A stretch of DNA of 64,000 nt from DASPSM01 sp963800135 (GTDB taxonomy: Bacteria > Planctomycetota > Planctomycetia > Planctomycetales > Planctomycetaceae). A program made the translations under genes and the position numbers. The stretch covers positions 434,001-498,000 of the forward strand of contig CAWCZR010000007.1 of assembly GCA_963800135.1 (NCBI GenBank), in the 5' to 3' direction. A model generated the notes under the pieces. That model saw nothing but the letters and a program-made list of their open reading frames with translations. It made no database searches and was not told where the DNA came from. Shown one piece after another: positions 1-8,502 of this stretch. Positions within the stretch are counted from its first letter, which is position 1. Each line of letters starts with the position of its first letter.

Positions 1-641
1 CAGACCCAGTGGGCCAGCGGGCAATACACCAGCGTTCCCCACAGCAGCATGAACACGCACATCGTGCTGAATTTCATCCGCTCGGCGAAGGCGCCGCAAA
101 TCAAGGCCGGCGTGATGATGAAGAACATCCCTTGGTAGGCCAGAAAGACCATCGACGGAATGTTGGGAGCCAGCGGCGAGGCGGGAACCACTGCCTTGTT
201 GGCCGAGCTGTCCCAGTACGACATCACCCCCTTCATCGCGACGTTGCCGAAGCCCCCGACGAAGCCGTGCAAACCCGGCATGTCCTCGTCGAAGGCGAGG
301 CTGTAACCCCAGAGAGCCCAGACGACCGAGAGCATTCCGGCGAGAAACATGCACTGCATCATCACGCCGAGAATATTCTTCTTGCGGACAAGCCCTCCGT
401 AAAAAAGCGCCAGGCCCGGTGCCGTCATCATGAGCACAAGTGCCGAAGAGGTCAGCATCCACGCCGTGTCACCGCTGTCGATCGCGGTCGCGGGAGTGGT
501 CTGACCGGAGGCCGGCGGCGTTGTGACCGTCGCGGGGCTTCCCACGGCGGGAGCAGGTTGGGCCGGAGCTTGCGCCATCACACCGGAGCCGGCCAAAAAC
601 AGGCAGACTGCGGCACCGACGCAACGAAACATCGTCCTCAT
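1..641 (-). CDS. amt: Ammonium transporter Amt, 3' end outside the window
   Basis: Minus-strand frame of about 213 codons, open to the window edge, so the C-terminal half is missing. The start at 641 gives a signal peptide (MRTMFRCVGAAVCLFLAG) followed by an Ala/Pro-rich linker. Amt-family segments follow: TAPGLALFYGGLVRKKN, then MFFIITPALICGAFAERMKF and an LVYCPLAHW stretch, matching the first membrane helices of Amt/MEP channels. These proteins conduct ammonium/ammonia across the cytoplasmic membrane. GAGGAA lies about 7 bases before the ATG. A cleavable signal peptide is known in this family. No PII gene is visible; it could lie beyond the edge. Confidence 0.9.
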   Translation of the reverse strand, partial: MRTMFRCVGAAVCLFLAGSGVMAQAPAQPAPAVGSPATVTTPPASGQTTPATAIDSGDTAWMLTSSALVLMMTAPGLALFYGGLVRKKNILGVMMQCMFLAGMLSVVWALWGYSLAFDEDMPGLHGFVGGFGNVAMKGVMSYWDSSANKAVVPASPLAPNIPSMVFLAYQGMFFIITPALICGAFAERMKFSTMCVFMLLWGTLVYCPLAHWV

Positions 642-937
642 CGCAAGTTCCTCAAGCGCGCAGAATCAACCTATTGAACCGCCGCCAGCTTCCTATGTCG
701 GCGCCCGGGCAAGACACGATTAGGTGTGACTTTTTGCCGGTTTCGCGGGGCCGACCTCGAATTCAGCGACACGAGCGAATTCTCGACACGTTGCAGGCGA
801 TGGAAACGGTCCTGCAAGATGCTGTAGGCTTGGTGAGGCGTGGTGTCGGCTCGCGTTCGCAAACACCGTGCCGGTTAGGACGCGAGAAGGCGTCGCACAC
901 ATGGGGCTGCGGCCGCGCCGGCCGTTCGGAACCGCGG

Positions 938-2065
938 ATGATATCGTTTTTCACTCAGACCCAACAAGGCGTGCTCGCCGCACTTTTTTTTGTCGTCGGC
1001 GTTGTCGTCGGCCGCCTCGCCAACCTCTGGTCGATCGCTCTGACCCGAGCGGCGACAACGGCCGATTCGGCAGACGCTCTCGCGCCGCAAAATCTCACGA
1101 TTCCCGAGTCTGTTTCGCGTGACGCCGAGTCAAACGCGTGCGTGTCTTTAGATGTCGCGGTGACAGCAGAACCGGCCGAAGCAGCACCGAATCAAGCACC
1201 GCAGCCGAATCCGACCCCGGACCCCGCCGGACTGCAGCACGACTGGCTCGGCCGAGGCTTTGGCTTGGGGCGCGGAATCGTGGAGATCGTGACAGGCTTG
1301 TTGTTCGCGGGCTACGTGATTGCCTACCTTCGCTTTCATTGTCAGGAGCTGGCCGAAGTCCGTCCGGACGATGTCTGGCTCTACGGTCGCATGATTTATC
1401 AACTGATTCTGATCTCGCTGCTCGTGGCGGCAACGGCGACGGACCTGCGTGATTTCGTGATCCCCGATCAGATCACAGTACCGGGCGCGCTCGTCGGCGT
1501 CGCGGGAGCGACCCTTTCCGGCCAATTACAAATGGTGCACGTGTGGGTCGACTGGAATCAGGAGATCCCCGGGATCGCCGGCCCGTTCATTCCGGACTGG
1601 CTGGACCCGCATCGACATTGGCACGGGCTCGTCTGGAGCTTGGCTGGCGCCGTTTGCGGGGTCGGATTGACCTGGCTCGTCCGCTTTTGCTCCTCGCGCA
1701 TCCTCGGACGCGAATCTCTCGGATTGGGCGACGTCACGTTGATGGGGCTGATCGGCAGTTACCTGGGTTGGCAGCCCACGGTGTTCGTGTTTCTTATCGC
1801 GCCCCTCGTCGGAATGCTGCTGATTTTGCCCATCAAGCTGGTCTGGAAGCGTGCCTACGTTCCTTACGGCCCGTTCCTCGCCGCCGCCACGGTCGTGGTG
1901 CTGGTTTCGTGGAAATGGCTGTGGCTTTCCAGCCGGCTCGTGTTTGGCGACTCCCGCAGTCTGCTTTTGTTGGCGGCTGGGGCACTGATCGCCTTGCTAG
2001 TGCTGCTGTGTGCGCTGCGTCTCTATCAGTGGATTCGTGAGCCGGAGCAGCCAAGCGGAGATTGA
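938..2065 (+). CDS. Prepilin peptidase-like membrane protein (A24 family)
   Basis: About 375 residues from the ATG at 938. That start is chosen because the first hydrophobic helix (GVLAALFFVVGVVVGRLAN) follows at once; the frame is open further upstream, but that part is not protein-like. Later helices carry ATATDLRDFVIPD and GLGDVTLMGLIGSYLGW. These match the two aspartate motifs of type IV prepilin peptidases, although the usual Lys after GxGD is Thr here. A polar Pro-rich insert of about 90 residues follows the first helix. Such enzymes cut and methylate prepilins at the inner membrane. No pilus genes adjoin it, so the substrate is unknown. The Shine-Dalgarno is weak. Confidence 0.72.
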   Translation: MISFFTQTQQGVLAALFFVVGVVVGRLANLWSIALTRAATTADSADALAPQNLTIPESVSRDAESNACVSLDVAVTAEPAEAAPNQAPQPNPTPDPAGLQHDWLGRGFGLGRGIVEIVTGLLFAGYVIAYLRFHCQELAEVRPDDVWLYGRMIYQLILISLLVAATATDLRDFVIPDQITVPGALVGVAGATLSGQLQMVHVWVDWNQEIPGIAGPFIPDWLDPHRHWHGLVWSLAGAVCGVGLTWLVRFCSSRILGRESLGLGDVTLMGLIGSYLGWQPTVFVFLIAPLVGMLLILPIKLVWKRAYVPYGPFLAAATVVVLVSWKWLWLSSRLVFGDSRSLLLLAAGALIALLVLLCALRLYQWIREPEQPSGD

Positions 2066-2290
2066 CTGTGCCACTGGGGCCGGTATAAGAATGAGGGACT
2101 TCGCCTTGGAGGCGTCGCCAGCCTTTTAGGTGGTTATTTGAAGGGGAGATTGGCTCCGCCCACGCCCTGCAGTCAACGAAACACGGACGACCCATTGGGC
2201 CAGCCTCGCGCGACCGGCTCAAGGTTCCGGCCGAAGCGGCGGGAACCAAGTGTCGGGTTCCCTTTTCGTCGACTTGCCTGAGGACCGCCG

Positions 2291-4057
2291 ATGAAATCTG
2301 GTTTCGATGCGATCGCCTACTGGGTGCTCGACTATTACATCGCAGCAACAGTCGTATTGATCGTCGTCACCCTGCTGCAACGTCGCATTGCCCAACCGGC
2401 CCGGCGACTCGCCTTGCACTGGGGAACTCTCGTCGGCCTGGCCCTGCTCGTCGTGCTGTGCGTCCTCTCCGGGTGGCCGCGACTCGATCTCGCGATGCTA
2501 CTGCGATTTGGTTCGCCGACGCAGGCATTCGTCGGCCATCATTCCTCGATTGGGGCATCGGCCGCATCGTCGACCGGTCCCGGCTTTTGGAGCCGACTCG
2601 TCGCGTGGGATCTGGCTTGGCTGCGATTGCTGGCCGTCGCCGTCTTCGGCCTCGGCTCGGTGCTCACGGTCTTTCGCGTCGTTCACGGCGTGCTGGCCGC
2701 CCGTCGCGTGCGCTTTGGTGCGTCGCGAGCCCCCCGCAGTTTGATCGCCGTGCTTGAGAAGCTGGTCGGCAAAGAACGCTGCCCCGAGTTGCTCGTGAGC
2801 CGGTCGCATCCGATTCCGATCGCAACGGGCGCTTTCTGGCCCAAGATCCTGCTCCCGCCTCTGTTCGCGGAACGAGAACGGCCGGACGACTGCCGCAGTG
2901 TGTTGGCTCATGAGCTGGCGCACATCCGCAACGGCGATCTGTGGCTGTTGGCCCTGGATCGCTGGCTCTTGCCGCTCTTCTGGATGCACCCCCTGTATTT
3001 GCGGCTGCGCCGTTCCATTCGTGACGACCAGGAGTTGCTCGCCGATGGGTTTGCCGTGGCGCACTCCAGCCGCACCGACTATGCCGACATGCTCGTGCGT
3101 TGGGCCCGTCGCCTCGCCGAAGAAAAGCGGGCGCGGCAGCTTGCCGTCACCGTTGCCATTTGGGATCGCCCGACTTGTTTGTCGGAGCGGATCTCGCGGC
3201 TGCTGCACGAGAGCGCGTCGTTGGAGCTGCGGTGTCCCAGCGGCTTCCGAGTGGGCAGCCTGCTGTGCCTGATCGCACTGCCGATCTTGCTCTCCACCAC
3301 CAGCGTGGGGCCCGACGTGCCTCGCCCCTCAGACTATGTGGCGCGGCTCTTCGAGCAGCAACCAACGCCGAAGGCTTGTCCCCCGTGTCACGGGCAGGAA
3401 GCGTTCGTCCCAGTTCGCATCGAGCATGTGCGTTATTCGCTCGAGCAGCCGGCGATCGCCGAAGTGCGTCAGCTCGGCGGCCTGGTCAACGTGGTACGCA
3501 ACGGGTATCTGCCGTTCGTGACCGAAGTCAACATGGTCTCGCACTACACGGAAGATGGTCATCGGTTCGAGAATCAACGGCTCACCGACGAGGCGCTGCC
3601 CCACATCTCCAGGTTTCATCATCTCAAGTCGCTGACTTTGGCCGGCGGACAAGTCACCGAAGACGCCCTGCGTCGAATTTCTCGGTTGACCGAGTTGCGA
3701 TCCGTGAGTCTGCGCGACGCACGCCTGGCTTCGCCTGACAGCTTGGCGCTTTTGGCCAAACTCCCACATCTCCGCAGCCTGGAGCTGACGAATTCTCGCC
3801 TCAACGATGCGACACTCGCGCGGCTGACCAAATTGCCGGCGCTCGCGGAACTATCGATCGCGGGAAGCGATCTGACGGAGGAATCGCTGGCCATTGCCGG
3901 CCGGATGCTCAATCTCCGAAGTCTGTCGCTCGAGCTGCCCCATCAGCTGCTGACTCACGAGGATCTCGTCGGATTGCGTTCGCTGAAGGACCTGAGGCGG
4001 CTCACCCTCCGCTGCACGAATTCACAGACGCGGCCGTGGGAGAGATTCGCGAGCTGA
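2291..4057 (+). CDS. M56 (BlaR1-like) membrane metallopeptidase fused to leucine-rich repeats, 5' part
   Basis: The N-terminus has four or so membrane helices. The zinc site HELAHIRNGD is near residue 210, followed by DDQELLADGFAV, as in M56 peptidases of the BlaR1/MecR1 type. After another helix (LLCLIALPILLSTTS, about residue 325) comes a periplasmic region with GC(A)-type leucine-rich repeats from about residue 400, for example LKSLTLAGGQVTEDALRRI. BlaR1 relatives sense an external signal and cleave a BlaI repressor, but no BlaI gene is adjacent, so the target is unknown. The frame ends abruptly at 4057 inside a repeat, and the repeat continues in the next entry through a one-base shift near 4011. 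Confidence 0.8.
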   Translation: MKSGFDAIAYWVLDYYIAATVVLIVVTLLQRRIAQPARRLALHWGTLVGLALLVVLCVLSGWPRLDLAMLLRFGSPTQAFVGHHSSIGASAASSTGPGFWSRLVAWDLAWLRLLAVAVFGLGSVLTVFRVVHGVLAARRVRFGASRAPRSLIAVLEKLVGKERCPELLVSRSHPIPIATGAFWPKILLPPLFAERERPDDCRSVLAHELAHIRNGDLWLLALDRWLLPLFWMHPLYLRLRRSIRDDQELLADGFAVAHSSRTDYADMLVRWARRLAEEKRARQLAVTVAIWDRPTCLSERISRLLHESASLELRCPSGFRVGSLLCLIALPILLSTTSVGPDVPRPSDYVARLFEQQPTPKACPPCHGQEAFVPVRIEHVRYSLEQPAIAEVRQLGGLVNVVRNGYLPFVTEVNMVSHYTEDGHRFENQRLTDEALPHISRFHHLKSLTLAGGQVTEDALRRISRLTELRSVSLRDARLASPDSLALLAKLPHLRSLELTNSRLNDATLARLTKLPALAELSIAGSDLTEESLAIAGRMLNLRSLSLELPHQLLTHEDLVGLRSLKDLRRLTLRCTNSQTRPWERFAS

Positions 4058-4665
4058 AAGGCCTGCGTCTCTTATCGCTGGGCGATTCCCGCGTGAGCCT
4101 CGATGCGGTCACGGCGCTGTGCCGACGGACACCGCTCTTGGCCGTGCAAACCGCACAACAAACTCTGCAGGGATCGGCACGCGGCTCAGCCGAACAGGCG
4201 AGTGACGACCTCCGACGTTCGGAAGACCTGTTGGCCCGCATTCACCAATTCACGGACTTCGTGGGAACATCTCGCTCGCACGCCGCACAGTTGACGACGA
4301 TGGAGTCCAAGGAGCTACAGCATCGCATCCTCGGATTGCGCCGCATTCCCTCCTTGAAGAACGTCGATTGGAAGCTGGCCCTGATCGACTCGAAGGCCGC
4401 CTTAGCCGTCAGCACCGGGTTTTCCAGTCGCTATGGAGCGACGCTGGTCTTCACGTGCCGGCTCCGCGCCGTGGGCGACGAGTGGAAGATCGAGGACTTT
4501 GCCGCGACCTCCGCGCACTGCGGCGTGGCCCACACGGTCGAACGGTTTGCGTGGGCGTATCCTCACGCACGTGCGACCGACGAATGGCTGGGCTTTTTCG
4601 TCGACGTGCTCTGTCCCCCCGCACAAGCTCCAGCCCGAGCGTTTCTGCCTGAATCCCGGTCGTAA
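4036..4665 (+). CDS. C-terminal part of the M56-LRR protein, in a shifted frame
   Basis: This frame continues the leucine-rich repeat that the upstream frame leaves near 4011 (FTDAAVGEIRELKGLRLLSL). It then runs into about 150 residues of unknown type that end in a compact region (LVFTCRLRAVGDEWKIEDFA). The GTG at 4036 is almost certainly not a true start. Restoring one C after CTCCGC at about 4010 would join both frames into one protein of roughly 790 residues. I see no slippery heptamer or downstream structure that would suggest programmed frameshifting, so a sequencing indel or a recent mutation is more likely. The stop sits 2 bp from the end of the convergent fur gene. Confidence 0.65.
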   Translation: MGEIRELKGLRLLSLGDSRVSLDAVTALCRRTPLLAVQTAQQTLQGSARGSAEQASDDLRRSEDLLARIHQFTDFVGTSRSHAAQLTTMESKELQHRILGLRRIPSLKNVDWKLALIDSKAALAVSTGFSSRYGATLVFTCRLRAVGDEWKIEDFAATSAHCGVAHTVERFAWAYPHARATDEWLGFFVDVLCPPAQAPARAFLPESRS

Positions 4666-4666
4666 G

Positions 4667-5200
4667 CTAGAGCAAGTCCAGCTTGGAATGGCGGCGCTGC
4701 GGGCGGCTGCACTTTGAGCACAGGCCGTAAACTTCGAGCCGGTGCCCGCTCACACGGAACGAGCTCTTGGCGGCCACCTCGTCGAGAATCTGCGAGATCG
4801 CCCCGTTTTGAAACTCGATCAGCTCACCGCAGACGCGACAGATGAAATGGTCGTGCTGCGGATAGCCGTAATCGTGCTCGTAGACCTCGCGACCGTTCGG
4901 CCGCGCGACACGCCGCAACAGCCCGGCTTCGACCATCAGCCGCAAGGCGCGGTACACGGTGGCCCGGCTGACCCGCACGGCTCCCGGCCGGTTGACCAGC
5001 CGCGCCGCCAGCTCATCCCCGTCGAAATGGAGATGGCTGGAATAAACTTCCTCGAGAATCGCAGCGCGTTCCTGCGTCAGTCGCAGGCCGCGGGTAGCCA
5101 GAAATTCCTCGAGCTTTTCCCGCGGAGATGCCGAAACTTCCACCGCGGGCAGATCGCCTTGGGGGACTTTTTTGCGGCCAATTTCAGTCGTGGGATTCAT
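4667..5200 (-). CDS. fur: Fur-family metal-responsive repressor
   Basis: 177 residues. The winged-helix part contains GLRLTQERAAILE and the recognition helix RVSRATVYRALRLM. The hinge and metal part contain HDHFICRVCGELIEF and a C-terminal second CxxC (GLCSKCSRP). The two Cys pairs are the structural zinc site of many Fur/PerR/Zur proteins, and HDHF is the classic dimerisation-domain signature. The sequence alone does not settle whether it senses iron, zinc or peroxide. The ATG overlaps the last 17 bases of the upstream flgM-like gene on the same strand, which implies translational coupling. Confidence 0.9.
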   Translation of the reverse strand: MNPTTEIGRKKVPQGDLPAVEVSASPREKLEEFLATRGLRLTQERAAILEEVYSSHLHFDGDELAARLVNRPGAVRVSRATVYRALRLMVEAGLLRRVARPNGREVYEHDYGYPQHDHFICRVCGELIEFQNGAISQILDEVAAKSSFRVSGHRLEVYGLCSKCSRPQRRHSKLDLL

Positions 5201-5489
5201 TCAGAACAATCGATTGCAGCAGATTCATCAACGCCGCTTCGAGCTTTTCATCGGAATCGTAGTCGCCCGAGGCGATCGATGCCTTGATCTGTGCCAATCG
5301 CTCGGCCCGGACTTCCGGCGACTTGCTCAACTTGTCGAGGAGTTGCCCGGCCGAAGAGATCTCCACCGCGTCATTCGCCTTGGACGAAGCCGGGGTTGGC
5401 CCATTGGCGGCTGCCCCCGACTTGCCCGGCGTGTTGACCGATGAGATCGGCACGCTTCGTTGAAGGGAACCCGGGCCTTGCACTTCCAT
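5184..5489 (-). CDS. flgM: FlgM-like anti-sigma-28 factor
   Basis: About 101 residues from the ATG at 5489, preceded by AGGGAG at a good distance; the frame is open upstream but has no comparable ribosome site. The N-terminal half is Ser/Pro-rich and disordered-looking (SVPISSVNTPGKSG). The C-terminal half, from DAVEISSAGQLLDKL to SDEKLEAALMNLL, matches the FlgM helical region that binds sigma-28. FlgM holds back late flagellar genes until the hook-basal body can export it. No flagellar genes lie nearby. The 3' end overlaps the fur start by 17 bases, so both are probably made from one message. Confidence 0.75.
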   Translation of the reverse strand: MEVQGPGSLQRSVPISSVNTPGKSGAAANGPTPASSKANDAVEISSAGQLLDKLSKSPEVRAERLAQIKASIASGDYDSDEKLEAALMNLLQSIVLNESHD

Positions 5490-5874
5490 GTCGGCACTCC
5501 CTACCTGGCGAGCGGATCGCTCAAGGGAGGAGGGGTTTGCTCCCTCCTGGTGCCGAACATCATAACGCAGAATGGCGACCCGGTTCAATCGGTTCTTGGA
5601 ACGCGCGGTCATCGGAGACTCCAGGAAACGCTTGTGTGAACTCAGCTTGCGTCGACCGCCACCCTGTACAGATCGACGCACTTCGAGCTTAGACAGTGTC
5701 CACAACGTTCCCTGGACGCTGATCAGTATCGGCCGCCCGAGGGGCGTGAATCCACGTGGCGAGTTGACGGGATCGCTAAATCTTCACATTGCCCGTCGAT
5801 CGTACCGATCGGGCCGGCCTCCGAGCGATAACTCAAGTCGAGCGATGGAGTTATTCCGCTCTGGTTAGGTGCGG
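5490..5874. other. Non-coding interval between flgM and ltaE
   Basis: Apart from the flgM promoter and leader hairpin I see no gene here. Open frames are short or are upstream extensions of flgM without a ribosome site. Confidence 0.5.
5559..5588 (-). promoter_or_regulatory. Sigma-70-like promoter for flgM-fur
   Basis: On the minus strand TTGAAC (5588-5583) and TATGAT (5564-5559) are separated by 18 bases, about 70 bases before the flgM start. The leader between them and the gene holds a 7-bp GC-rich inverted repeat (AGGAGGG / CCCTCCT) around 5526-5548. The match is good by E. coli rules, but planctomycete promoters are poorly defined. Confidence 0.45.
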
Positions 5875-6966
5875 TTAGCCGCGCCAGAAGCCGCCGAATT
5901 GCGTACCGGGCCGATCGCGAAAGCCGCTTTGGACGCACTCGGCCAGGATCCGGCCGACCTCCGGAATGTCCTCGCGTCGCACGTCGAGATGGGTGCAGGC
6001 CCGTAGGCGTTGCGGACCCGCATCGTGGATCAGCACGCCGCGACTTTCGAGCGCGTGGGCCAGCTGACTGGCATAACCCAGGGCCGGATCGACGTCGCAA
6101 AACACTAGGTTCGTCTCGACGGTGTCGATGTTGATCCGCAACCCGCGAATCTTGTCGATCAGCTCGGCTAGTTGACGGGCGTTGGCATGGTCCTCGGCCA
6201 GCCGCTCGACGTGGTGATCGAGCGCGTATTCGGCCGCGGCGGCCACAATGCCCGCTTGTCGCAATGCCCCGCCGAGCAGCTTTCGCACGCGGCGGGCCTT
6301 GCGAATCTCCTCTTTCGACCCCACGAGAATGGCCCCCATCGGGCAGCCCAGGCCCTTGGAGAAACACACGGCGATCGTGTCGACGTGGCGGCCCAGGTCT
6401 TTGGGCGAATAGCCGCGGGCAACCGTCGCGTTAAACAGGCGGGCGCCGTCCATATGCAGCTTGAGCCCCAGTTCGCGGGCCCAGGTGGCGACGCGCGCCA
6501 GCTGCTCGAGCGGCCAGGCGTACCCGCCTCCCATGTTGGCCGTGTTCTCCACGCACACGAGCCGCGTTTGCACCAAATGCTGATCGTCCGACCGCACGGT
6601 TCCCCTCAGTTGGGGCAAGTCGAGCAGGCCGCGCTCGCCCGGAATCGCACGGCAGGAAACCCCGCTGAGCACCGCCGGGCCCCCGGCCTCGAAATTCGCG
6701 ACGTGACCCGTCTCGTTAATCAGCAGCTCGTCTCCCGGCTGGCAGTGCACGCGTACCGCCATCTGGTTGGCCTGCGTGGCCGTGCAGGCAAAGACTGCCG
6801 CCTCTTTGCCGAACATCTCGGCACAGTGTTTTTCCAGTCGATTGACGGTCGGATCTTCGCCGCTCATATCGTCGCCGACCTCAGCATCGGCCATCGCCTG
6901 CCGCATGGCCTTGGTCGGCTTGGTGACGGTGTCGCTCCGCAGGTCGTAAATCGGATGGCTGGCCAT
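5875..6966 (-). CDS. ltaE: Low-specificity L-threonine aldolase
   Basis: About 363 residues from the ATG at 6966, chosen because GAGGA precedes it and the family's N-terminus (YDLRSDTVTKPT) follows at once. The frame contains EVGDDMSGEDPTVNRLE, HMDGARLFNA and the pyridoxal-phosphate lysine motif VCFSKGLGCPMGAIL. The enzyme splits L-threonine, or allo-threonine, to glycine and acetaldehyde in the cytoplasm. It is divergently arranged with hisD, and the roughly 130-bp gap must carry both promoters. Length and motifs are normal. Confidence 0.93.
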   Translation of the reverse strand: MASHPIYDLRSDTVTKPTKAMRQAMADAEVGDDMSGEDPTVNRLEKHCAEMFGKEAAVFACTATQANQMAVRVHCQPGDELLINETGHVANFEAGGPAVLSGVSCRAIPGERGLLDLPQLRGTVRSDDQHLVQTRLVCVENTANMGGGYAWPLEQLARVATWARELGLKLHMDGARLFNATVARGYSPKDLGRHVDTIAVCFSKGLGCPMGAILVGSKEEIRKARRVRKLLGGALRQAGIVAAAAEYALDHHVERLAEDHANARQLAELIDKIRGLRINIDTVETNLVFCDVDPALGYASQLAHALESRGVLIHDAGPQRLRACTHLDVRREDIPEVGRILAECVQSGFRDRPGTQFGGFWRG

Positions 6967-7096
6967 CGCATGTCCTCGGACTGATGAACTTTTTGAATCG
7001 CCCGGCGTCATGTACGATGACCCCGCAGGAACCGTTAGGAATTATGGGCAGAATCTGAGTTTGCCGCCATGAGTTCGCCCCGGTGAGTTCGGCCCT

Positions 7097-8479
7097 ATGA
7101 GTGCTCCGCCGTCCGGATCCCTTCGCATCGCCACGATCGATTGCTCGCGCGACGACGCGTCGGCCACGTTCGCGACGCTGCGCGACAAGCTTAGCCCCAA
7201 GGGGGATGTCGTCTCCGAAGCCGGCAAGCGGCGGACGATTGAGATTTTCGGCGAGCCGCTCTCTCCCCAGCAAGTGGTCGAGCGGATTTGTCGCGACGTG
7301 CGCGAGCGCGGGCTGCCGGCCGTCCTCGACTACGGCCGCAAGCTCGACAAGAAAGACCTGACGCCCGAAACGCTCCGGGTTCAGCCGTCCGAGCTGGAAG
7401 CCGCACACAGCCGGGCCGACCGCGAATTCCTGGCAACGCTGCGGCGGATCCGAGCAAACATCGTCGAGTTTCAACAGGCCCTGCTCTGTCGGGACGCTGT
7501 CGTCACGCGAAAGACCGGCGCGGCCCAGATCGAACTGCGGCAGCGCTATCTACCACTGCGGCGCGTAGGAATTTGCATTCCGGGCGGCGCGGCCGCCTAT
7601 CCTTCGACTCTGTTGATGACCGCAGTCCCCGCGCAGGTGGCCGGCGTCAAAGAGATCGCGGTCGCCGTCCCGCCTACGGATTTCGGCGGCTACAACACCG
7701 ACCTGCTGGCGGCCTGCCGTGAGCTGGGAATCACGGAGATTTACCGCATGGGCGGTGCGCAGGGCGTCGCCGCGCTCGCGTATGGCGTCGAAGGGATCGA
7801 GCGGGTCGACAAAATCGTCGGTCCGGGAAATTTGTTCGTCGCGCTGGCGAAAAAGCACGTCTATGGCGAAGTCGATATCGACAGTATTGCCGGTCCCAGC
7901 GAAGTGGTCGTGCTCGCCGACCAATCCGCCCAGGCCGACTTCGTCGCGAGCGACCTGATCTCGCAGGCCGAACACAGTCCGGGGTCGGGCGTCTTGATCA
8001 CGTGGCACCCCCCCTTGGCCGCCGCCGTTCACGCCGAATTGGACAAACAGCTCGCGCGGCTCGAGCGGGGCGACCTGGCCCGGCAGAGCCTCGCAGACTA
8101 CGGCGCGTTGATCGTCGCCCGCGATGCCGACGAAGCGGCCCGTCTCGCCGATCTGCTGGCCCCGGAGCACCTACACATCTCGACGGCGCAACCCGAGCAA
8201 ATGCTCGCCAAGATCCAGAACGCGGGCGCGATCTTTCTCGGCCATCACACGCCCGTCGCGGTCGGCGATTACGTCGCCGGCCCGTCGCACGTCTTGCCGA
8301 CCGGCGGCACGGCGCGCTTCGCGAACGGCCTGTGCGCCAATGATTTCCTCAAGCGATCCTCCGTGATCCACTACAACCGCGAATCGCTCGCGGCTGCTGC
8401 CGACGACATTCGCCTGATGGCCGCCAAGGAAGGGCTGACCGCCCACAGCGCGAGTGTTGACATCCGATTGACACACTAA
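7097..8479 (+). CDS. hisD: Histidinol dehydrogenase
   Basis: 460 residues, close to the usual 430-440 plus a short N-terminal extension. Recognised by RRVGICIPGGAAAYPS, the GPGNLFVALAKK segment, DSIAGPSEVVVLAD and SQAEHSPGSG. The last carries the Glu-His pair used in catalysis and zinc binding. It performs the last two oxidation steps of histidine synthesis (L-histidinol to L-histidine, NAD-dependent). No other his genes are adjacent. An alpha/beta hydrolase follows 23 bp downstream on the same strand. Confidence 0.95.
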   Translation: MSAPPSGSLRIATIDCSRDDASATFATLRDKLSPKGDVVSEAGKRRTIEIFGEPLSPQQVVERICRDVRERGLPAVLDYGRKLDKKDLTPETLRVQPSELEAAHSRADREFLATLRRIRANIVEFQQALLCRDAVVTRKTGAAQIELRQRYLPLRRVGICIPGGAAAYPSTLLMTAVPAQVAGVKEIAVAVPPTDFGGYNTDLLAACRELGITEIYRMGGAQGVAALAYGVEGIERVDKIVGPGNLFVALAKKHVYGEVDIDSIAGPSEVVVLADQSAQADFVASDLISQAEHSPGSGVLITWHPPLAAAVHAELDKQLARLERGDLARQSLADYGALIVARDADEAARLADLLAPEHLHISTAQPEQMLAKIQNAGAIFLGHHTPVAVGDYVAGPSHVLPTGGTARFANGLCANDFLKRSSVIHYNRESLAAAADDIRLMAAKEGLTAHSASVDIRLTH

Positions 8480-8502
8480 CTCCGAGCCCATCGAGGTCGG
8501 CC

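Noticed and set aside
9..677. 222-codon plus-strand open frame at the left edge
   Set aside because: It is the antisense shadow of the ammonium transporter, whose minus-strand frame carries clear family motifs and a ribosome site.
938..2065. Type IV pilus locus
   Set aside because: Only the prepilin-peptidase-like gene is present; no pilin, ATPase or secretin gene adjoins it.
3990..4040. Programmed -1 frameshift in the M56-LRR gene
   Set aside because: No slippery heptamer or strong downstream structure is visible, and similar one-base breaks occur in many unrelated genes of the window.
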